From NCBI GenBank assembly GCA_034406715.1, contig CP137871.1, positions 992,001 through 1,056,000 on the forward strand: a stretch of 64,000 bases of DNA. The letters are read 5' to 3'. The notes beneath the pieces are model-generated. The model made no database searches. It worked only from the letters and a program-made list of their open reading frames with translations, and had not been told where the DNA came from. Each line of letters opens with the position of its first letter. The first letter of the stretch is position 1. Both the position numbers and the translations under genes were made by a program. The DNA is from Rhodotorula mucilaginosa. Lineage: Eukaryota; Basidiomycota; Microbotryomycetes; Sporidiobolales; Sporidiobolaceae. Positions 44,715 through 56,523 of the stretch are shown here, in pieces.

Positions 44715-45148
44715 CCTTTGCGATGCTGTCTGCTTCCTTTACGGGAAGCGAGTCTAGAGAGAAAGAGCCAGCGAGCGCACGAGTCGAGAGTGGGGCCTCG
44801 ACGAGGCGGTGCAACGTCGTGTAGAGCGCCTGGAGCAGACCCTAGATACGGATGCTACGGGATCGTCACGGAATAGAGAGAGCATACGTCTGACAATGCA
44901 ACTTTGCGATTCCATTCCATCTGTGCGCGAGAAATTAACTGTGCACTGGAAAGGTGAGCACAGACAGAAGACGGGGTGTATGAGTGGGGTAGGTTGCGTG
45001 CGACGTCGAAGCATTGTCCGATCTAGGAAGAGAGATAGTGTGATGATACAAAGGCTGTGCAGTACGGATGCGTTGGCGTACAGGAGCGAAAGTTGGAAGT
45101 TGAGCGCACGTTTTCGGATTGAAGAGATGTGAGAGATGTCGTTCCCGT
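44715..45148. other. Intergenic between GH20 gene and TIM44
   Basis: 434 bp, AT-richer than the genes around it. GH20 promoter and TIM44 3' UTR expected; no element identified. Confidence 0.35.
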
Positions 45149-47096
45149 CTATGCGACGCGGCGGGCCATCTGAAGGAACGTTGAGAGGGTCAAAGGTCAG
45201 CAGGAAGAACTCCACAAGGACGGATCGGAACGGGAACGCACGTCGATAACCTTCCACCCGCCCGTCTCCTCGTTGTCGAGCTCTTCGGCCACCCGCGTCA
45301 GCACAGCGACGTAGCCGACCTGCTGGATCTTGTTCTCGTCTCCGACCGTAATCTCGTTCGTCTTCAAGTCGCGGTACGCGAGCACTTCCTGAGTCCTCCA
45401 CGAGACGACAAAGACGTGGACGTCGTTCTCGAGAATCTTGGCCGACATGATCTGTGCGCGCGCAGAGGGGACGAACACGGGTGAGTTCAAATAATCAGAA
45501 AGGCGGTGCGCAGAGCGCGAATCGTGGAACGCACGTCGAGGTTGCGGATATCGAGCACGCGGGATTCGGAGATCAGGGAAGGGCCAATCGAACCCTGCAG
45601 GGTTGCGACGAGCACGTTGTAGGTCTGCGGGGAGGGTTGGTCCTGTCAGTGAAAAAGCTCTCACAGCCTCCGCGAGCAAAAGCAGAGGGCGTTCCCCGAA
45701 TACGTACGGCTTCGCTGCACCACTGCTTGAGAATCGGCTGGTCTCCGTTGACGTAGGCGTCGACCAATTCCGGGACGATGTACTCTCGCAGTTCTCGCAA
45801 GAAGCTCTCCTGGGTGAAGGTCGGGTCCATCTCCTTGACCCACTTGGTCACCTTGGCCGTCTCGGTCTCGTCAAAGATGCGCCCGATCGTACCCGTCACC
45901 GAACGCGACATGACGACGAACGGGTTGTCCGACTCGGCATACGATTGAGACCAGCTCGCGAGCGCGTCGGCGAGCGGCTTGGGCAGTCGAGATGCCTTGG
46001 GTTCCGAGTTGGCAGTGGCGTGCAGCTGAACCGCCTGGCCGGCTCTGTGAGCGGAACGGTATTTGCACATCAGTGCTCTGGGTCCCCATCTTCGAGGACC
46101 CTTTTTCCGACACCGAATGAGATTCAAAAACCACCGCCACTCACTCTGGGTTCTCGTCGACCTTGAGCCTCCTCGCCGCCATACCCGCCTCTTTGCTCTT
46201 CCCAATCTTGGCCAAGCGAGCCTCGCGCCGCCTCCGTCGCGCTTCGCGGTCAATGTATCCTCCGTGCTGTACGTCGTTGGTGGCGTTCTCGAGCAAGTCG
46301 GTGATCTCGGCCGCGACGGCGCGGTACGCCTCCGTGTCGCGGATCGGGGCCGACGCAGAGTACGCGGCGGAACCGACCGCTTTGGCCGACTTGGAGAGCT
46401 GCGCGCCCGAGTTACAGGGTTAATCGGGACTCTGTAGCTGAAGACAGCTCCGGATGCACTCACTGTTCGGACAAAGGCAGTCTCCTCCATGCCCTTGAGA
46501 GCGTGGCTGACGGCGTCGTTCAAGCCGATTCCGGCCTTGCGGAGTTCTTCTGCTGCCGCCGCCAATCGCGGGTTCTCCTTGATACTGGCCGTGAGCTACA
46601 GGGAGAACGAAAGGGTCAGCTATATAATGCATGCTTCCAAAGGAACGGACAAGTCCGGACTGACCCGGGCGCGCTCGTACATGGCCTTTGCACGCTGCAT
46701 CGCTTCACTGTCCTGGACCTTGGAGACCTCTCCCCCGAGTTGCTTGACCGAGTCTTGCCATTCGCGGTTCTTGCGGACTTCTTCGCGGAGGACTTCGACG
46801 AACGCGGCAAAGGGAGAGCGACCCTCGACGGTGGAGTCGTTCTCCTCGGCCTGCTGCTGCTTCTTCTTCTTGTCCTTGTCCTGCGCCGACTCGCCGGCAG
46901 TCTCCTCCTGGCTTCCAGTCTTGGTCTCCTGCTGCTGCTGCTGCTGCTGGCGGGCGACGGCGGCGTGGGCGAACGAGCGGCGCCCGGAAGTGGAAGCGAG
47001 CGGTCGAGTCGGCGGTGGCGGCGCGGCGAACGCCCTCGAGCGCTGACTTGAGGCCCGTGCGACTTGCCTGAGTGTCTGCTGCGCTGTCCGCTTCAT
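45149..47096 (-). CDS. TIM44: Mitochondrial import motor subunit Tim44
   Basis: Seven exons: 47096-46665, 46595-46464, 46398-46145, 46044-45708, 45624-45535, 45451-45242, 45169-45149 (491 aa). Peripheral inner-membrane protein that tethers mtHsp70 to the Tim23 channel. The presequence is Arg/Ser/Ala-rich (MKRTAQQTLRQVARASSQRS). A Q7 run and a charged Lys/Gln/Glu segment follow. The N-terminal Tim44 domain reads SPFAAFVEVLREEVRKNREW, with QDSVKQLGGEVSKVQDSE next. The C-terminal cardiolipin-binding domain shows FDETETAKVTKWVKEMDPTF, LRELREYIVPELVDAYVNGD, QPILKQWCSEATYNVL, then VHVFVVSWRTQEVLAYRD. The last exon encodes only MARRVA. Partner of TIM23 at 11711-12863; head to head with MsrB. Confidence 0.96.
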
Positions 47097-47390
47097 CGCT
47101 GGCGTCTCTGTGTGCGGCTATGCGCGACTTTCGAGGATTTCCTTCGCCGGAGCTCTTTTCCCTTGCGCCCAGTCTCGTTGGAAATCTTGCTCGCTCGCTC
47201 ATTACGCTCCTAGGGGCTGTCGGAGCACGAGTATGTACATTCTGATAACATAGTGCGAATTATGCTGTACCTGATCGGGCACCTGATCATTTACGCTGAG
47301 AGGTGACACGTCAGCCTGTGTGGCGCAGCCGAGATCCGCGATGAGCAAGTCTGCGATCTCTTGCTCTCACGCTCACCACCTGCCAACTGA
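47097..47390. promoter_or_regulatory. Divergent promoter, TIM44 / MsrB
   Basis: 294 bp separate the two ATGs, both for mitochondrial proteins. The centre (about 47235-47295) is AT-rich relative to its surroundings, which fits a shared core promoter; no TATA element is certain. Confidence 0.55.
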
Positions 47391-48438
47391 ATGCTCGTGC
47401 GCCGCGCTTGGACTGCAGTCAGGAACCGCCCGAGCACCGTCATCGCCGCCTCGACCGGAGCCGTTGCCGCGCTCTATTTTGCCTCCCAGTCGGCATCGCA
47501 CCCTCGCTTCTTCGGAACATCGACGCTTGCTGCCCAGTCCGCCATGCAGTACCCAGTCTCCAAGTCCGACTCGGAATGGAGAGCTCAGCTCACCCCGCAG
47601 CAGAGCAAGGTCAGCCGCCTGTCTTGTACTGCTCACGTCTCCCTCCCCACTTGCTGATGTCACTGCTGCGCTTTTCTACAGATCCTGCGCGAAAAGGGCA
47701 CCGAGATGGCCGGCACTGGTGAATACGACAAGCACTATCCGGACAAGGTCAGCTCTGTTGCCCACCTCGCTCACTTCGCCCCTCGATCTCGACATCGAAG
47801 GGTTCGGCTTTTACTGACGCTCCTCCCCCCTTGGCGAGCAGGGCGTTTACGAGTGTGCAGGATGCGGAACTCCGCTCTACACCGCAGACATGAGTAAGTC
47901 GTCGATCTGTTCCCTGCCCAAGTCATGCTCTCGCATGTGCAAAGCTTCGAGCTTTGCGCAGAGGCTGCACATCCCGCGCATGGAGACTGTACGGGTTCGC
48001 GCGACTCTTGAGTGTTAACCCCGATTTTTTTTGGTCCGCAGAGTTCAAATCCGGATGCGGCTGTCCGTCTTCGCCTCACTTCTCGGCAGAATTACCGAAA
48101 GCCCAGAGCTGATCCCGTTGCTCCAAACAGGGCCAGCCTTTTTCGATGCCATCCCAGGAGCCATCACCGAGATTACGGACCGGTCTTGGGGCATGGAGCG
48201 GACCGAGATTGTCTGCAGCAACTGCGGCGGTCACCAGGGTCACGTTTTCCGCAACGAAGGATTCCGTGAGTCTGTTCCTTTTTCGGCCCGCCTTCTCCGC
48301 AGCGTGCCATACTGACTCTTCGCGAGTGGACGTGGTACAGCCAACCCGACTTCGGACAGGCATTGTGTCAATAGTGTCTCGATCCGGTATAACCCCGATA
48401 AACAAGCCAAATGGGAGAAATACTCGAAAGCCAAGTGA
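47391..48438 (+). CDS. Methionine-R-sulfoxide reductase B, probably mitochondrial
   Basis: Six exons: 47391-47609, 47682-47747, 47842-47893, 48042-48062, 48131-48265, 48341-48438 (196 aa). Reduces methionine-R-sulfoxide in proteins using thioredoxin. An N-terminal extension with Arg/Ala and a hydrophobic patch (MLVRRAWTAVRNRP) suggests mitochondrial targeting. The MsrB fold is complete: EWRAQLTPQQSKILREKGTE, GVYECAGCGTPLY, FKSGCGWPAFFDAI, RTEIVCSNCGGHQGHVF and RHCVNSVSIRY. Both zinc-binding CxxC pairs (CAGC, CSNC) and the catalytic Cys (RHCVNS) are present. Exon 4 is 21 nt and splits the GCGWPAF motif. Confidence 0.95.
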
Positions 48439-48589
48439 ATATACATCAAGCGATGAACCCTTCCATTACGTAGTAAATATGACCTATTATCACACATCCG
48501 ACACCCGTTGACCGCTCATGTACCGTACAATCCACATCGAGAAAAGCGTGCTGTCGATTCCTCGGAGCTCGAACTGAGCGGCCTGAGCC

Positions 48590-50504
48590 TTACTCGACAA
48601 AGGTAACATCCTTCATCGACTGGCCGGGCAAGAAGTGCGCACGGATGCGGTAGCCTTTCGTCTCCGGAATGTTCTCGTTGTTGCCGCCTCCGTGCTCGAG
48701 GAGCGTCGCAGCGGAAGCGGCGAGTCGGTCCGCCACCGAGAAGTGGAACTGCGGAGACGGCAGCAAGACGCGGCCGCGACCAAAGTTGGACCTGTTCCGC
48801 CATTTTCCAGCAAAGGGGAGTCTGTCAATAAGCGATACCTGAGCACTTGTTCGCTGTTCGGAGATGAGGACGCACCGGAACGTTCTGCGACGAGCTTTGC
48901 CTTCGACGTCCCAGAATACTTGAGGCCTCGGGACAATCTCGAGGATCCACCACCCGGCCGTCGTGAGCCTCTGCATCTGCCTCGACCACCAATCGCCGAA
49001 CCTGCCTCCGAATCCGCGCTCCTTCTTCTGTTCGGCGGGACGGTCCTGGATCCGGAAGGAGAGCATGTCGCCTCGGGCGGAGAGGGCGTCGGCTTGCGCG
49101 AGGGACGACTTGCGAGCGCCGAGGTAGACGAGCGCGGCGATCTGGCGGTCCGTACCCGGAGTGCGTCTCTGAACCCGACTGATGAAATCTTCGACGCCCT
49201 GATCGTCCCGGTTCGCCTCCGCCACGATCGCCTCGTCGAGGAACGGGCGGTAGATCGGACTCTGGAGGACGTGCATCGGTTCGAGCCGCAAGCCGGCTTC
49301 GACCGCTTCGCGGAGCATCCACCTCAGCGTGATGTGGCTCAAGGCGGGATTGACGTCGCAGTCGTATAGGAACATGCCGCCGCCGACGTTGGAATGCGCG
49401 CCGGCGAACCAGACCTGCTTGAGAGAGTGATCTTCGGGCAGCGGTCCATCGGCGGGGATCCAAGGTTGGTAGGGAAAGTAGGCTCGGCGCTCGTCGAGAG
49501 CGAGCGCTTGACGGAAATGGTGGATGTAGCTCGAACCGCTCGCAAAGGGCAGCGTTTTTGGCCAGATTCCGCCGACCGAAGAGACGGTGTCCTATTGCGT
49601 CGACCGCAGTCAGTAGTTTGCGCCTCTTTGGACCTCTGAGGAGAAGTGCGCTCACCCAGACCCCGACAAAGTGCACCTCGACGTCGCGCGAAAAGCACCG
49701 CTTGAAAGACTGGCCGGGTGTCTCTCGACGGGAACACTCTGCCACCTCCTTGTGTTCTTTGTAGATGTTGTATGCAAGGGGGACCGTCTCCTCGTTTCCC
49801 GCCGGAAGCAGGCCGACTTGCTGCAGCATTCCGGCCAGCGCGCGCGCCGTGAATGCCCCCCGAGAGAAGCCGAAGCTGCGCAGGAAACATACTCAGCCAA
49901 CGCAGCCATTTTCGGACTCTGATAACGCACAGAAAGATCGCGTCTCCGGGCTGCCAGTACTGTGTGGATGGCGATTGAAAAGGGTCAGAGCGCGTTCCGG
50001 TGCCGACACCGTCAGGGCCACTCACGTTCATCAGAAACTGGTACCCGCGTTGGATGTGCTATCTCGGGGCCGACCTTCGTCAGTACTATACCCTCTCCTG
50101 CTAAAATGGACGAAAACGAGCGTACAGACGCGAGGGACCAAGCGAGGCCATCATCGAGAATGGCGGCGAGGCGAGCACGAGCGCGGCTCAGGAACCCCGG
50201 AAAGCCCGTCGACTGGACGATCGGCGTCCCGATCCCCGCTTGGTAGTACAGCAGCTGCTCCTGCGGCAGGGCTGAGACGAGCGAGAAGAGCGTAGGGAGG
50301 TTCGTCACCTGTTCCCCACGCGAAAAAAAGTTGGGTGATCAGTTGCAGAAGCGAGTAGAACAGGACCCCGCTGCTACGTACATTGTCGAGAAAGGCAGCT
50401 GCGCCTGTCCCGTCAAAGAAGAGCACGATGCGGCGACCGCTCGACCGCTCTTGTTCGGCGCGACTCGCACTCGGCGGAGACTTTGAGTCGGACGAGTCAG
50501 ACAT
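48590..50504 (-). CDS. DUF2235 alpha/beta hydrolase, copy A
   Basis: Seven exons: 50504-50382, 50308-50126, 50058-50026, 49959-49931, 49875-49656, 49591-48876, 48791-48590 (501 aa). DUF2235 is a lipase-like alpha/beta-hydrolase family, shared with bacterial type VI Tle1 phospholipases and common in fungi. The nucleotide-like N-terminal strand [11 protein letters not shown] is typical. The Ser nucleophile lies in [16 protein letters not shown], the Asp in [12 protein letters not shown] and the His in [12 protein letters not shown], so the triad looks intact. No signal peptide or TM segment, so probably cytosolic. C-terminal blocks [14 protein letters not shown] and [14 protein letters not shown] are shared with copy B. 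Substrate unknown. Confidence 0.9.
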
Positions 50505-51036
50505 GATCGACGCGCGTCCAGGAGACGGCTGGCAAGCCTGAACGCATACGCAGGAGCCAGTTCAGGCGGAAGAAGGAAGCCAAGGTGCAAGCAGGTCGAA
50601 CAGCAGCAGTCGGATCTCCGAAAACAAGCTGATGGATGTTTAGAGTTTGCGACGGGAAAGCAGCTGATCCTCTTAGAGCGTTGGTCATGTGCTCAGGATC
50701 TCGTTCTAGTACAGATGGAGCAGTCTAGATCTGTAGAGACAAGAGTGCGTAGACCGCAGTCAAACTGGGAGCCGGCCAGTCTCTACGCAGGGATCGAAGA
50801 ACGCCGCAGCTGGCACAAGCACGTGAAAGTCACCGTCGAGCGTCCCCCCTCGCCGCGCCGACCGAGACAGTCCGCTTCGAACCGAGGTTAGACGAACAGA
50901 GTCAAGGGGACCGATCTCACGCAGATACACGCTGGGGCAGCAGCGCTGGAGGAGGTGATCATTTGATCGAAAACCGTTGCACTGTCTCCGAAATCTCCAT
51001 TCAACAAGCAACCAAGCAGGAACTCAAGCTATTCCC
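50505..51036. other. Spacer between tandem DUF2235 genes
   Basis: 532 bp: promoter of copy A and 3' UTR of copy B. No third, degenerate copy is visible. Confidence 0.4.
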
Positions 51037-53254
51037 CTACCCAACCCAGACGACATGCTCCATCGTCTGCCCCTTCTGAAGGCGAGCGCGCTGGCGGTAG
51101 CCGAGCTTCTCTGGAACGTTCTGGTTGTTACCGCGACCGCGGCGGCCGAGCTCCGACGGGTCGGCCTCCATGCGGTCCCTGACCGAGATGTGGAACTCCG
51201 GAGAAGGCGGCAAACGACGACCACGACCGCGATTGATACTGCAGGGATGGTGTAGCCGTCAGTAATCGCGCGAGGACGGCGTTGTCAGTGTGCAAGCAGC
51301 AGAGCCCTCACCGCATCTTGAGCGTCGAGCGCCTCTGTCCTTCCTTCTCGACCAGCTGCAGATCGGGAAGATCCTCAAAGAGCCACCAGAAGAAGGCTCT
51401 GCACCTTTGGCTTTGGCGAGACCACCAGTCTTGGACCCGGCCGTGCTTCTTTGCCGGCGGCGGCGCCTCGGGATCGCGTTTCTGAATCTTGAACGAGAGC
51501 GCGTCGCCCCGAGGAGCATAGGCGGCGTCGTGGCGCCATTCGGACTGGTCGGCCATGTTGTACACGAGTTCGGCGATCTCCTGACTCGAGTGCGGGTACG
51601 AGGAGGCCAAGTCTTCGAGGTACTCCTTGAGCGGAGGGCATCCAGGGTCAAAGTTCTCGTCCGTCTCGTAGAGTGGTACATCCCGCCGGTCCGCAAGAAA
51701 AGGCTCCGTGCCGCGCCTCCGGGTGGCATAGACGGGAGATTCGCGGACGCGAGTCGAGTCGAGCAAAAAGCCGGCGGCGACAGCTTCGCGAAGCATCCAC
51801 CGGAGCGAGAGGTGATTCAGAGCCGGTGCCGCGTCGTAATCGTACGCAAACTCGCCACCGCCGATGTTGGAGTGCGCGCCGGCGAAAAAGACTTCTTTGA
51901 TCGTGTGCCCGGGAGGGAGCGCTCCCTCGGCGGGGATCCACGGCTGGTACATGTAGCCGGCGCGACGTTCGTCGAGAGCGATAGCTTGCCGGAAGTGATG
52001 AATGTGCGGCGCGCCGCTGCTGAAGGGGAGGGTCCTGGGAATCACTGCGCCGACTGTCCGCACCGTGTCCTGCACATGCCGCAAGAAAGTGAGCAAAGTC
52101 TCTCAGCCCGAGCTCGGATACCCCTACTCACAAAGACGCCGACAAAGTGGACTTCGACCTTCCGGCAGAACTTTTGCTTGAACGCCCTCGCTGCGCTCCT
52201 CGAAGACAGCCCCATCGGGACGTTGATGGCCCGCTTGTAGAGGCCGTAGGCGAGCGGGATCGATTCCTCGTTTCCCTTGGGGAGGAGCCCGACCTTTTGC
52301 AGCATCCCTGCGACCGCACGAGCCGTGAAGGCACCCCGCGAGAAGCCGAACCTGCGAGAGTGACAAGATGTGAGTCCGACTTACCTCGCGGGCGGCAAGC
52401 AGTTCAAATGATGGAAGTACAAGTAGATGCGGTCTCCCGGCTGCCAGTTCTGACGTCGTGCGAAGAAAGACAGGTCAGGTTCACTCTGGTCGGCCAGAGA
52501 ATCGTTGTCGCAAAGGTGGTCGGCCAGAGAACCGTTGTCGCAAAGGGAATCAAGGGTAGTGGTGGGAAAGTGCCCGTTTGCCTGAGCTCACTCACGTTCA
52601 TCAAAAAGGCGTAGCCGCGCTCGACGTGCTGTCGCCGCGACACGTCATCAGCACAGGGTCCAAAGAGAGTATGTCTGGAGCGGTATGGACTGCTCGACTC
52701 ACCGCTCCGAGCGAGAACGCGATGCCTTTGTCGAGCGTCGCAGTCATCCACGCCCAAGCGCGCTGCGGCCAGAACTGCATCCCACTCGGACGGGCGAGGG
52801 GCGTACCGATCCCGCTCTGGTAGTACACGAGTTGCGCTTGGTCGCAGTGGTTCGCGAGCGAGAACATGGTGGCGACGTTGGTGATCTGTGCCCCGTTCAG
52901 GAAGTGGCGTCAGACGAGGTTCCGCCACTTTCCCGCGGACGGTCGTCAGATCGACCTAGATTGACTGCGCACCTGGTCAAAGAAGGCCGCGTTGCCAGTC
53001 CCGTCAAAGAACAAGCACAGGTTGCGGGGCTGAAGCGTAGGGTGCGCGGGCACCGGCATCGAGTTTGACACCAGCGAGTTCATCGCCTGCAGAGCAACCA
53101 GAGTCTCCATTTCGCTGGCGGGCAAAGTCGGCTTCGGAACGCTGAGCGCTGCTCCTCCTTCAGCCGAGACGCCGTCCGCTTGCTCGCATGCAGGGCCGAG
53201 GCTGACCGGACAGCTCATCGTGGTCCGCTCGGAAGTTGGTGCGCCGCCGTCCAT
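51037..53254 (-). CDS. DUF2235 alpha/beta hydrolase, copy B
   Basis: Seven exons: 53254-52973, 52885-52703, 52628-52596, 52449-52421, 52351-52132, 52069-51312, 51238-51037 (568 aa). Paralogue of copy A: exons 2, 3, 4, 5 and 7 have exactly the same lengths (183, 33, 29, 220, 202 nt) and phases. Only exon 1 (282 against 123) and exon 6 (758 against 716) differ. Motifs: [34 protein letters not shown] (Ser), [12 protein letters not shown] (Asp), [12 protein letters not shown] (His), [15 protein letters not shown]. The 53-residue longer N-terminus is low-complexity. The ATG at 53254 (Kozak-like GCCCCATGG) is chosen; a second in-frame ATG is at 53218. Intron 3 carries a 30-bp tandem duplication. 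Confidence 0.9.
52487..52546. repeat. 30-bp tandem duplication in an intron
   Basis: Units 52487-52516 and 52517-52546 start TGGTCGGCCAGAGAA and differ at one base (29/30). They lie in intron 3 of DUF2235 copy B, making it 146 bp, longer than its copy A counterpart (66 bp). Confidence 0.95.
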
Positions 53255-53461
53255 GGGGCCGTCGGACTGGTTGGAGAGTCTCAACCTCCAGTAAGCTCTA
53301 CACGCCAGTCGAACGTACGTCCACTCACAGTCTTTGGAGGGGGGCGCGAGAGGCGAAGGAGGGCGCGAATGTCAGCGCGGGAGACAGCCTTCGCGTCCTC
53401 ACCTCTGCGGCGAAAATAGTCTTACAAAGGAGAGTAGATCTATCAAGAATGATTCCTATCA

Positions 53462-55384
53462 CTACTCCCCTCGATTCACAGCTCCCGAGCTGTCTATCCG
53501 CTGCGCACCCGTCGCGCGCTCGAAATCGCCGAAATCGTCGTCGTCCACAGCGTCTTCTAACCGGTACTCGCCTCGGAACTCCTTCGCATCGCTTCGGACC
53601 GACTCGGCATAGCGTCCCAAATCGTCCACTTCGTCCATCTCGAGTTCCTCCGCGCCGTGCTGGCTCGTCCGTTCGCTCTCGAGGACGGAATCGGCATCGT
53701 GGTTGTTGGCTCCATGAATCGACGCTCGGTCGTCGAGCCGTTCGAGGCCGGACTGATTCCGTCGCGCCGATTGAGACATCTCGTTCGTCCCTCTTCTTCT
53801 AGATGGAACTTGAAGGGACGTCGAGTTCGGGTCGGCGGAGGGTAATGAAGTTCCGGCCGAGGCCGGTGCGCCGCCGCCAAAGAACCGCGAGAGCCAACCT
53901 TGGCCCTTGCGCTTTTCTGCCTCCTCTTGCGCCGCGGTCTCTCTTGCAGCTTCGACGTCGACGCCGCTTGCAACTGTCGAAGCTCGTGCGAGCCCTGGTT
54001 TCGACGGCGAGTCGAGTCCGCCTTCGGGGTCGTCGAACGGATCTCGCGTCTCGACGGCGTGCAGCGTCGACGCCGACGAAGCCGACCGCGCAGGTCGAAC
54101 GCGAGGCTGCTTCTTGAGACTGAGCATGACCACTCCAATGATGAGGACGGCAATCGAGAGCCAGATCATCAAGAAGATCGGCAGGCGGTACGCGTCCGTT
54201 TGGTCGAGGTAGACGAGCGAGTTGAGGAACCCGCTGGTCGTGTACGTGGCGAACAGTACGGGGACCACGAACGTAGCATCCGCACACTTCAACCCCAGTT
54301 GCAGAGCGTAGACCTGAGTGACGGCGCAGACGACGAGGAGGATCACAATCAACCAGGACAAGGGCGACGTGAACTGGTTCGCTTCGTTCGGGTCCGTCTT
54401 GTTGATCGCGCTCGTGACGAGTTTGACGCCGCTCTTGGCGAGGATGAGCGTCTGACCGGAGAGCAAGCCACTCGTGACGGCCCACGCGAACGCGGCGAGT
54501 TGACGGATCGAAGCGTCCGGGCGGGACTGACTCCACCGCTCGAGCGCCTCCTTGACGACGCGGCGGACCTTGCCCTGTCGGATGTGCCAGGCGTCCCTCG
54601 CCGACTTGAGCTTGCCGACGAACCCTTGACCCTCGTACGGGTTCATGTTCCGGCGCCCGCCGCCGCCTTCGAGCATCGCGTCGACTCCGGAGCCGTCGGC
54701 GTCGGCGTCGCCGCGCTCGTCGATCACGCGCGCCATGCAGACTTCATGGGCGATCCGTGAGAGCCACCAGAAGACGATGGTGGTCAATTCGAGGCACGAT
54801 AGGTAGATGATCCAGGGCCCACGCGCCCAAATTTCTTTCAGGAGCGAGAGGGACAGGTTGGATTCGGCGTCGATGGCGTCCGTCCTGATGCGGATGTTTC
54901 CAAAGACGACGACGCCGACGACGCCGACGATGATGGTGAGCGTGCCGGCGACGTCGAGTTTCGTGATCGAGGTTCCGACAAGCAAGTAGGCGAACAGGAC
55001 GTTGAAGATGAGCGAGGACGCTCCGAGCGGCGCTACGTACTCTGCGCGCATGAACTCGAGTGCGAGAGTCGAGCCGACGACTTGGGAGGCGACGTAGAGG
55101 ATCAGACCGAGCAACCAGTACGGGCGGAGGTAGTCCGGTTTGCGCTGGTTTGGCGGGAGGACCGCCTGCCGGTTGTAGTCGAGCTTGGTGATGTTGAGCC
55201 CGAGTGCATTGGTCAGACTGGCGGCGAGCGAAATGAGTAGACCGATGACAAAATCTATTGCTCTATGTGTTTTTGCGACGGGAAGATGAGTGAGCGTCTC
55301 ATCTCTGTACAGGCAGGTTCGGTCGGGGACGGCGTGAACTCACCCGTATGTCCTCGGCTCGTACAGATCTGTCTGGTTCTGCAT
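53462..55384 (-). CDS. NIPA-family magnesium transporter
   Basis: Two exons: 55384-55344 and 55262-53462 (613 aa). The acceptor CACATAG at 55263 keeps frame into the first TM segment (AIDFVIGLLISLAASLTNAL). Eight to nine TM segments follow, e.g. WLLGLILYVASQVVGSTLA, YVAPLGASSLIFNVLFAYLL, VAGTLTIIVGVVGVVVFGN, WIIYLSCLELTTIVFWWLS, LIVILLVVCAVTQVYALQLG, FVVPVLFATYTTSGFLNSLV and LMIWLSIAVLIIGVVMLSL. This is the DUF803/NIPA fold (EamA/drug-metabolite superfamily), whose members carry Mg2+. A ~110-residue loop with Gly/Asp runs sits after TM4. The C-terminal ~230 residues are soluble, acidic and Ser-rich. Very few introns compared with its neighbours. Confidence 0.92.
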
Positions 55385-56523
55385 CGCCGGCTGCTGTCAC
55401 GTCCGGCTCGGTTGCCTTCGAGGAGGAATGACGGAGTTGAGAGAAGTCGGGCGCAGTTGCACTGGCCTGCACCGCTCTGAGGCTCCTCCGGTGGGAGCGG
55501 GCGAGCTTGTTCGAGTTGTTGCCGTGTCTCTGAGCTCTTGTCCGAGGTCTCTCGCTCAGCTGTGCGTCCAGTTCGTTTAGGAAGACTCGGCGGACGGAGC
55601 AGCGGAGCGGTCCAAGCCCGACGCCTCCCCTCAGCCGCTTCTCCCTTCTCCCGCAGGCATCAACGACAGCTCTTCCTGCCTCTACACGCAGTCGAAGGCT
55701 GGGGGAAAGTGCAGATGCTCTCCAACACCCTCGCCTGTGCATCCGCTCGGTGTCCGTACCCCTCGTGCGCCTCCAGGCTCGCTCGTCGAGACGCTTTATC
55801 GACGCAACAAACAACTTCGGGCGACACTTGCTCTCTTGCTCCTTGCTCGGATGGCGGCTAGACGTTCCAATGGAGGGGGCTATACGTTTGATACTACTGC
55901 GGGGGGAGGCCGTCTCCTGCTCCTCCGATCAAGCTGCGCAATGTGGTCGACCTATCAACCTCCCAGTTCGCCTGCGGGTCCAAACCGTGCACGAGAACGG
56001 CGCACGCAGTCTCGCCGCGCTCCTTAAGAATGCAGACGGCTTCAATCTACCTCGCATCAAGACGGGTCTTGCCGGCAGAATTTGCGGCCCGCGCGCGGCA
56101 ATCGCACAGCTTGTGCGCGCGATTCGTTGACTGCATGCGTCGTCAGCCCTGCTCCGCTCGCCTGAGCGCGTATACTCGGCCGGATGGCTTGAAATTGCGC
56201 TTTCTGGCGGTGCCGCGCTCGACTCCTAAGACCCGGCGAAGCATGCACGACTTATAGGGAACAGAGAAAAAATTGGCTCCAGCCTGCGCACGGTAACGGA
56301 ATAGCCGGGATCTGTATCTATATTTCATGGGGGTGCGGCGAGCAGTGACGGTAGCGATACAGGTGTCATTTTGAGCACTATGTAGCTAGAATAGAGTTGG
56401 GTTTGCCAAGTTTGTTGGGGCCTCTCGATCTGCCAGCGCCTCGGCGTCGAGCGACGCACGCACCTTGACTTCTTCCACATTACCCCCCTTCTCCGGCAAG
56501 CAGGTCTTGCGTAAATAGCCAGG
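55385..56523. promoter_or_regulatory. Divergent upstream region, Mg2+ transporter / PEBP-like gene
   Basis: 1.14 kb between opposed starts, the longest divergent region here. Open frames in it are Arg/Ser-rich shadows. No repeat, RNA gene or defined site recognised. Confidence 0.4.

Noticed and set aside
48042-48056. B-box-like GTTCAAATCC
   Set aside because: It is inside MsrB exon 4 coding for FKSGCGW; no tRNA fold around it.
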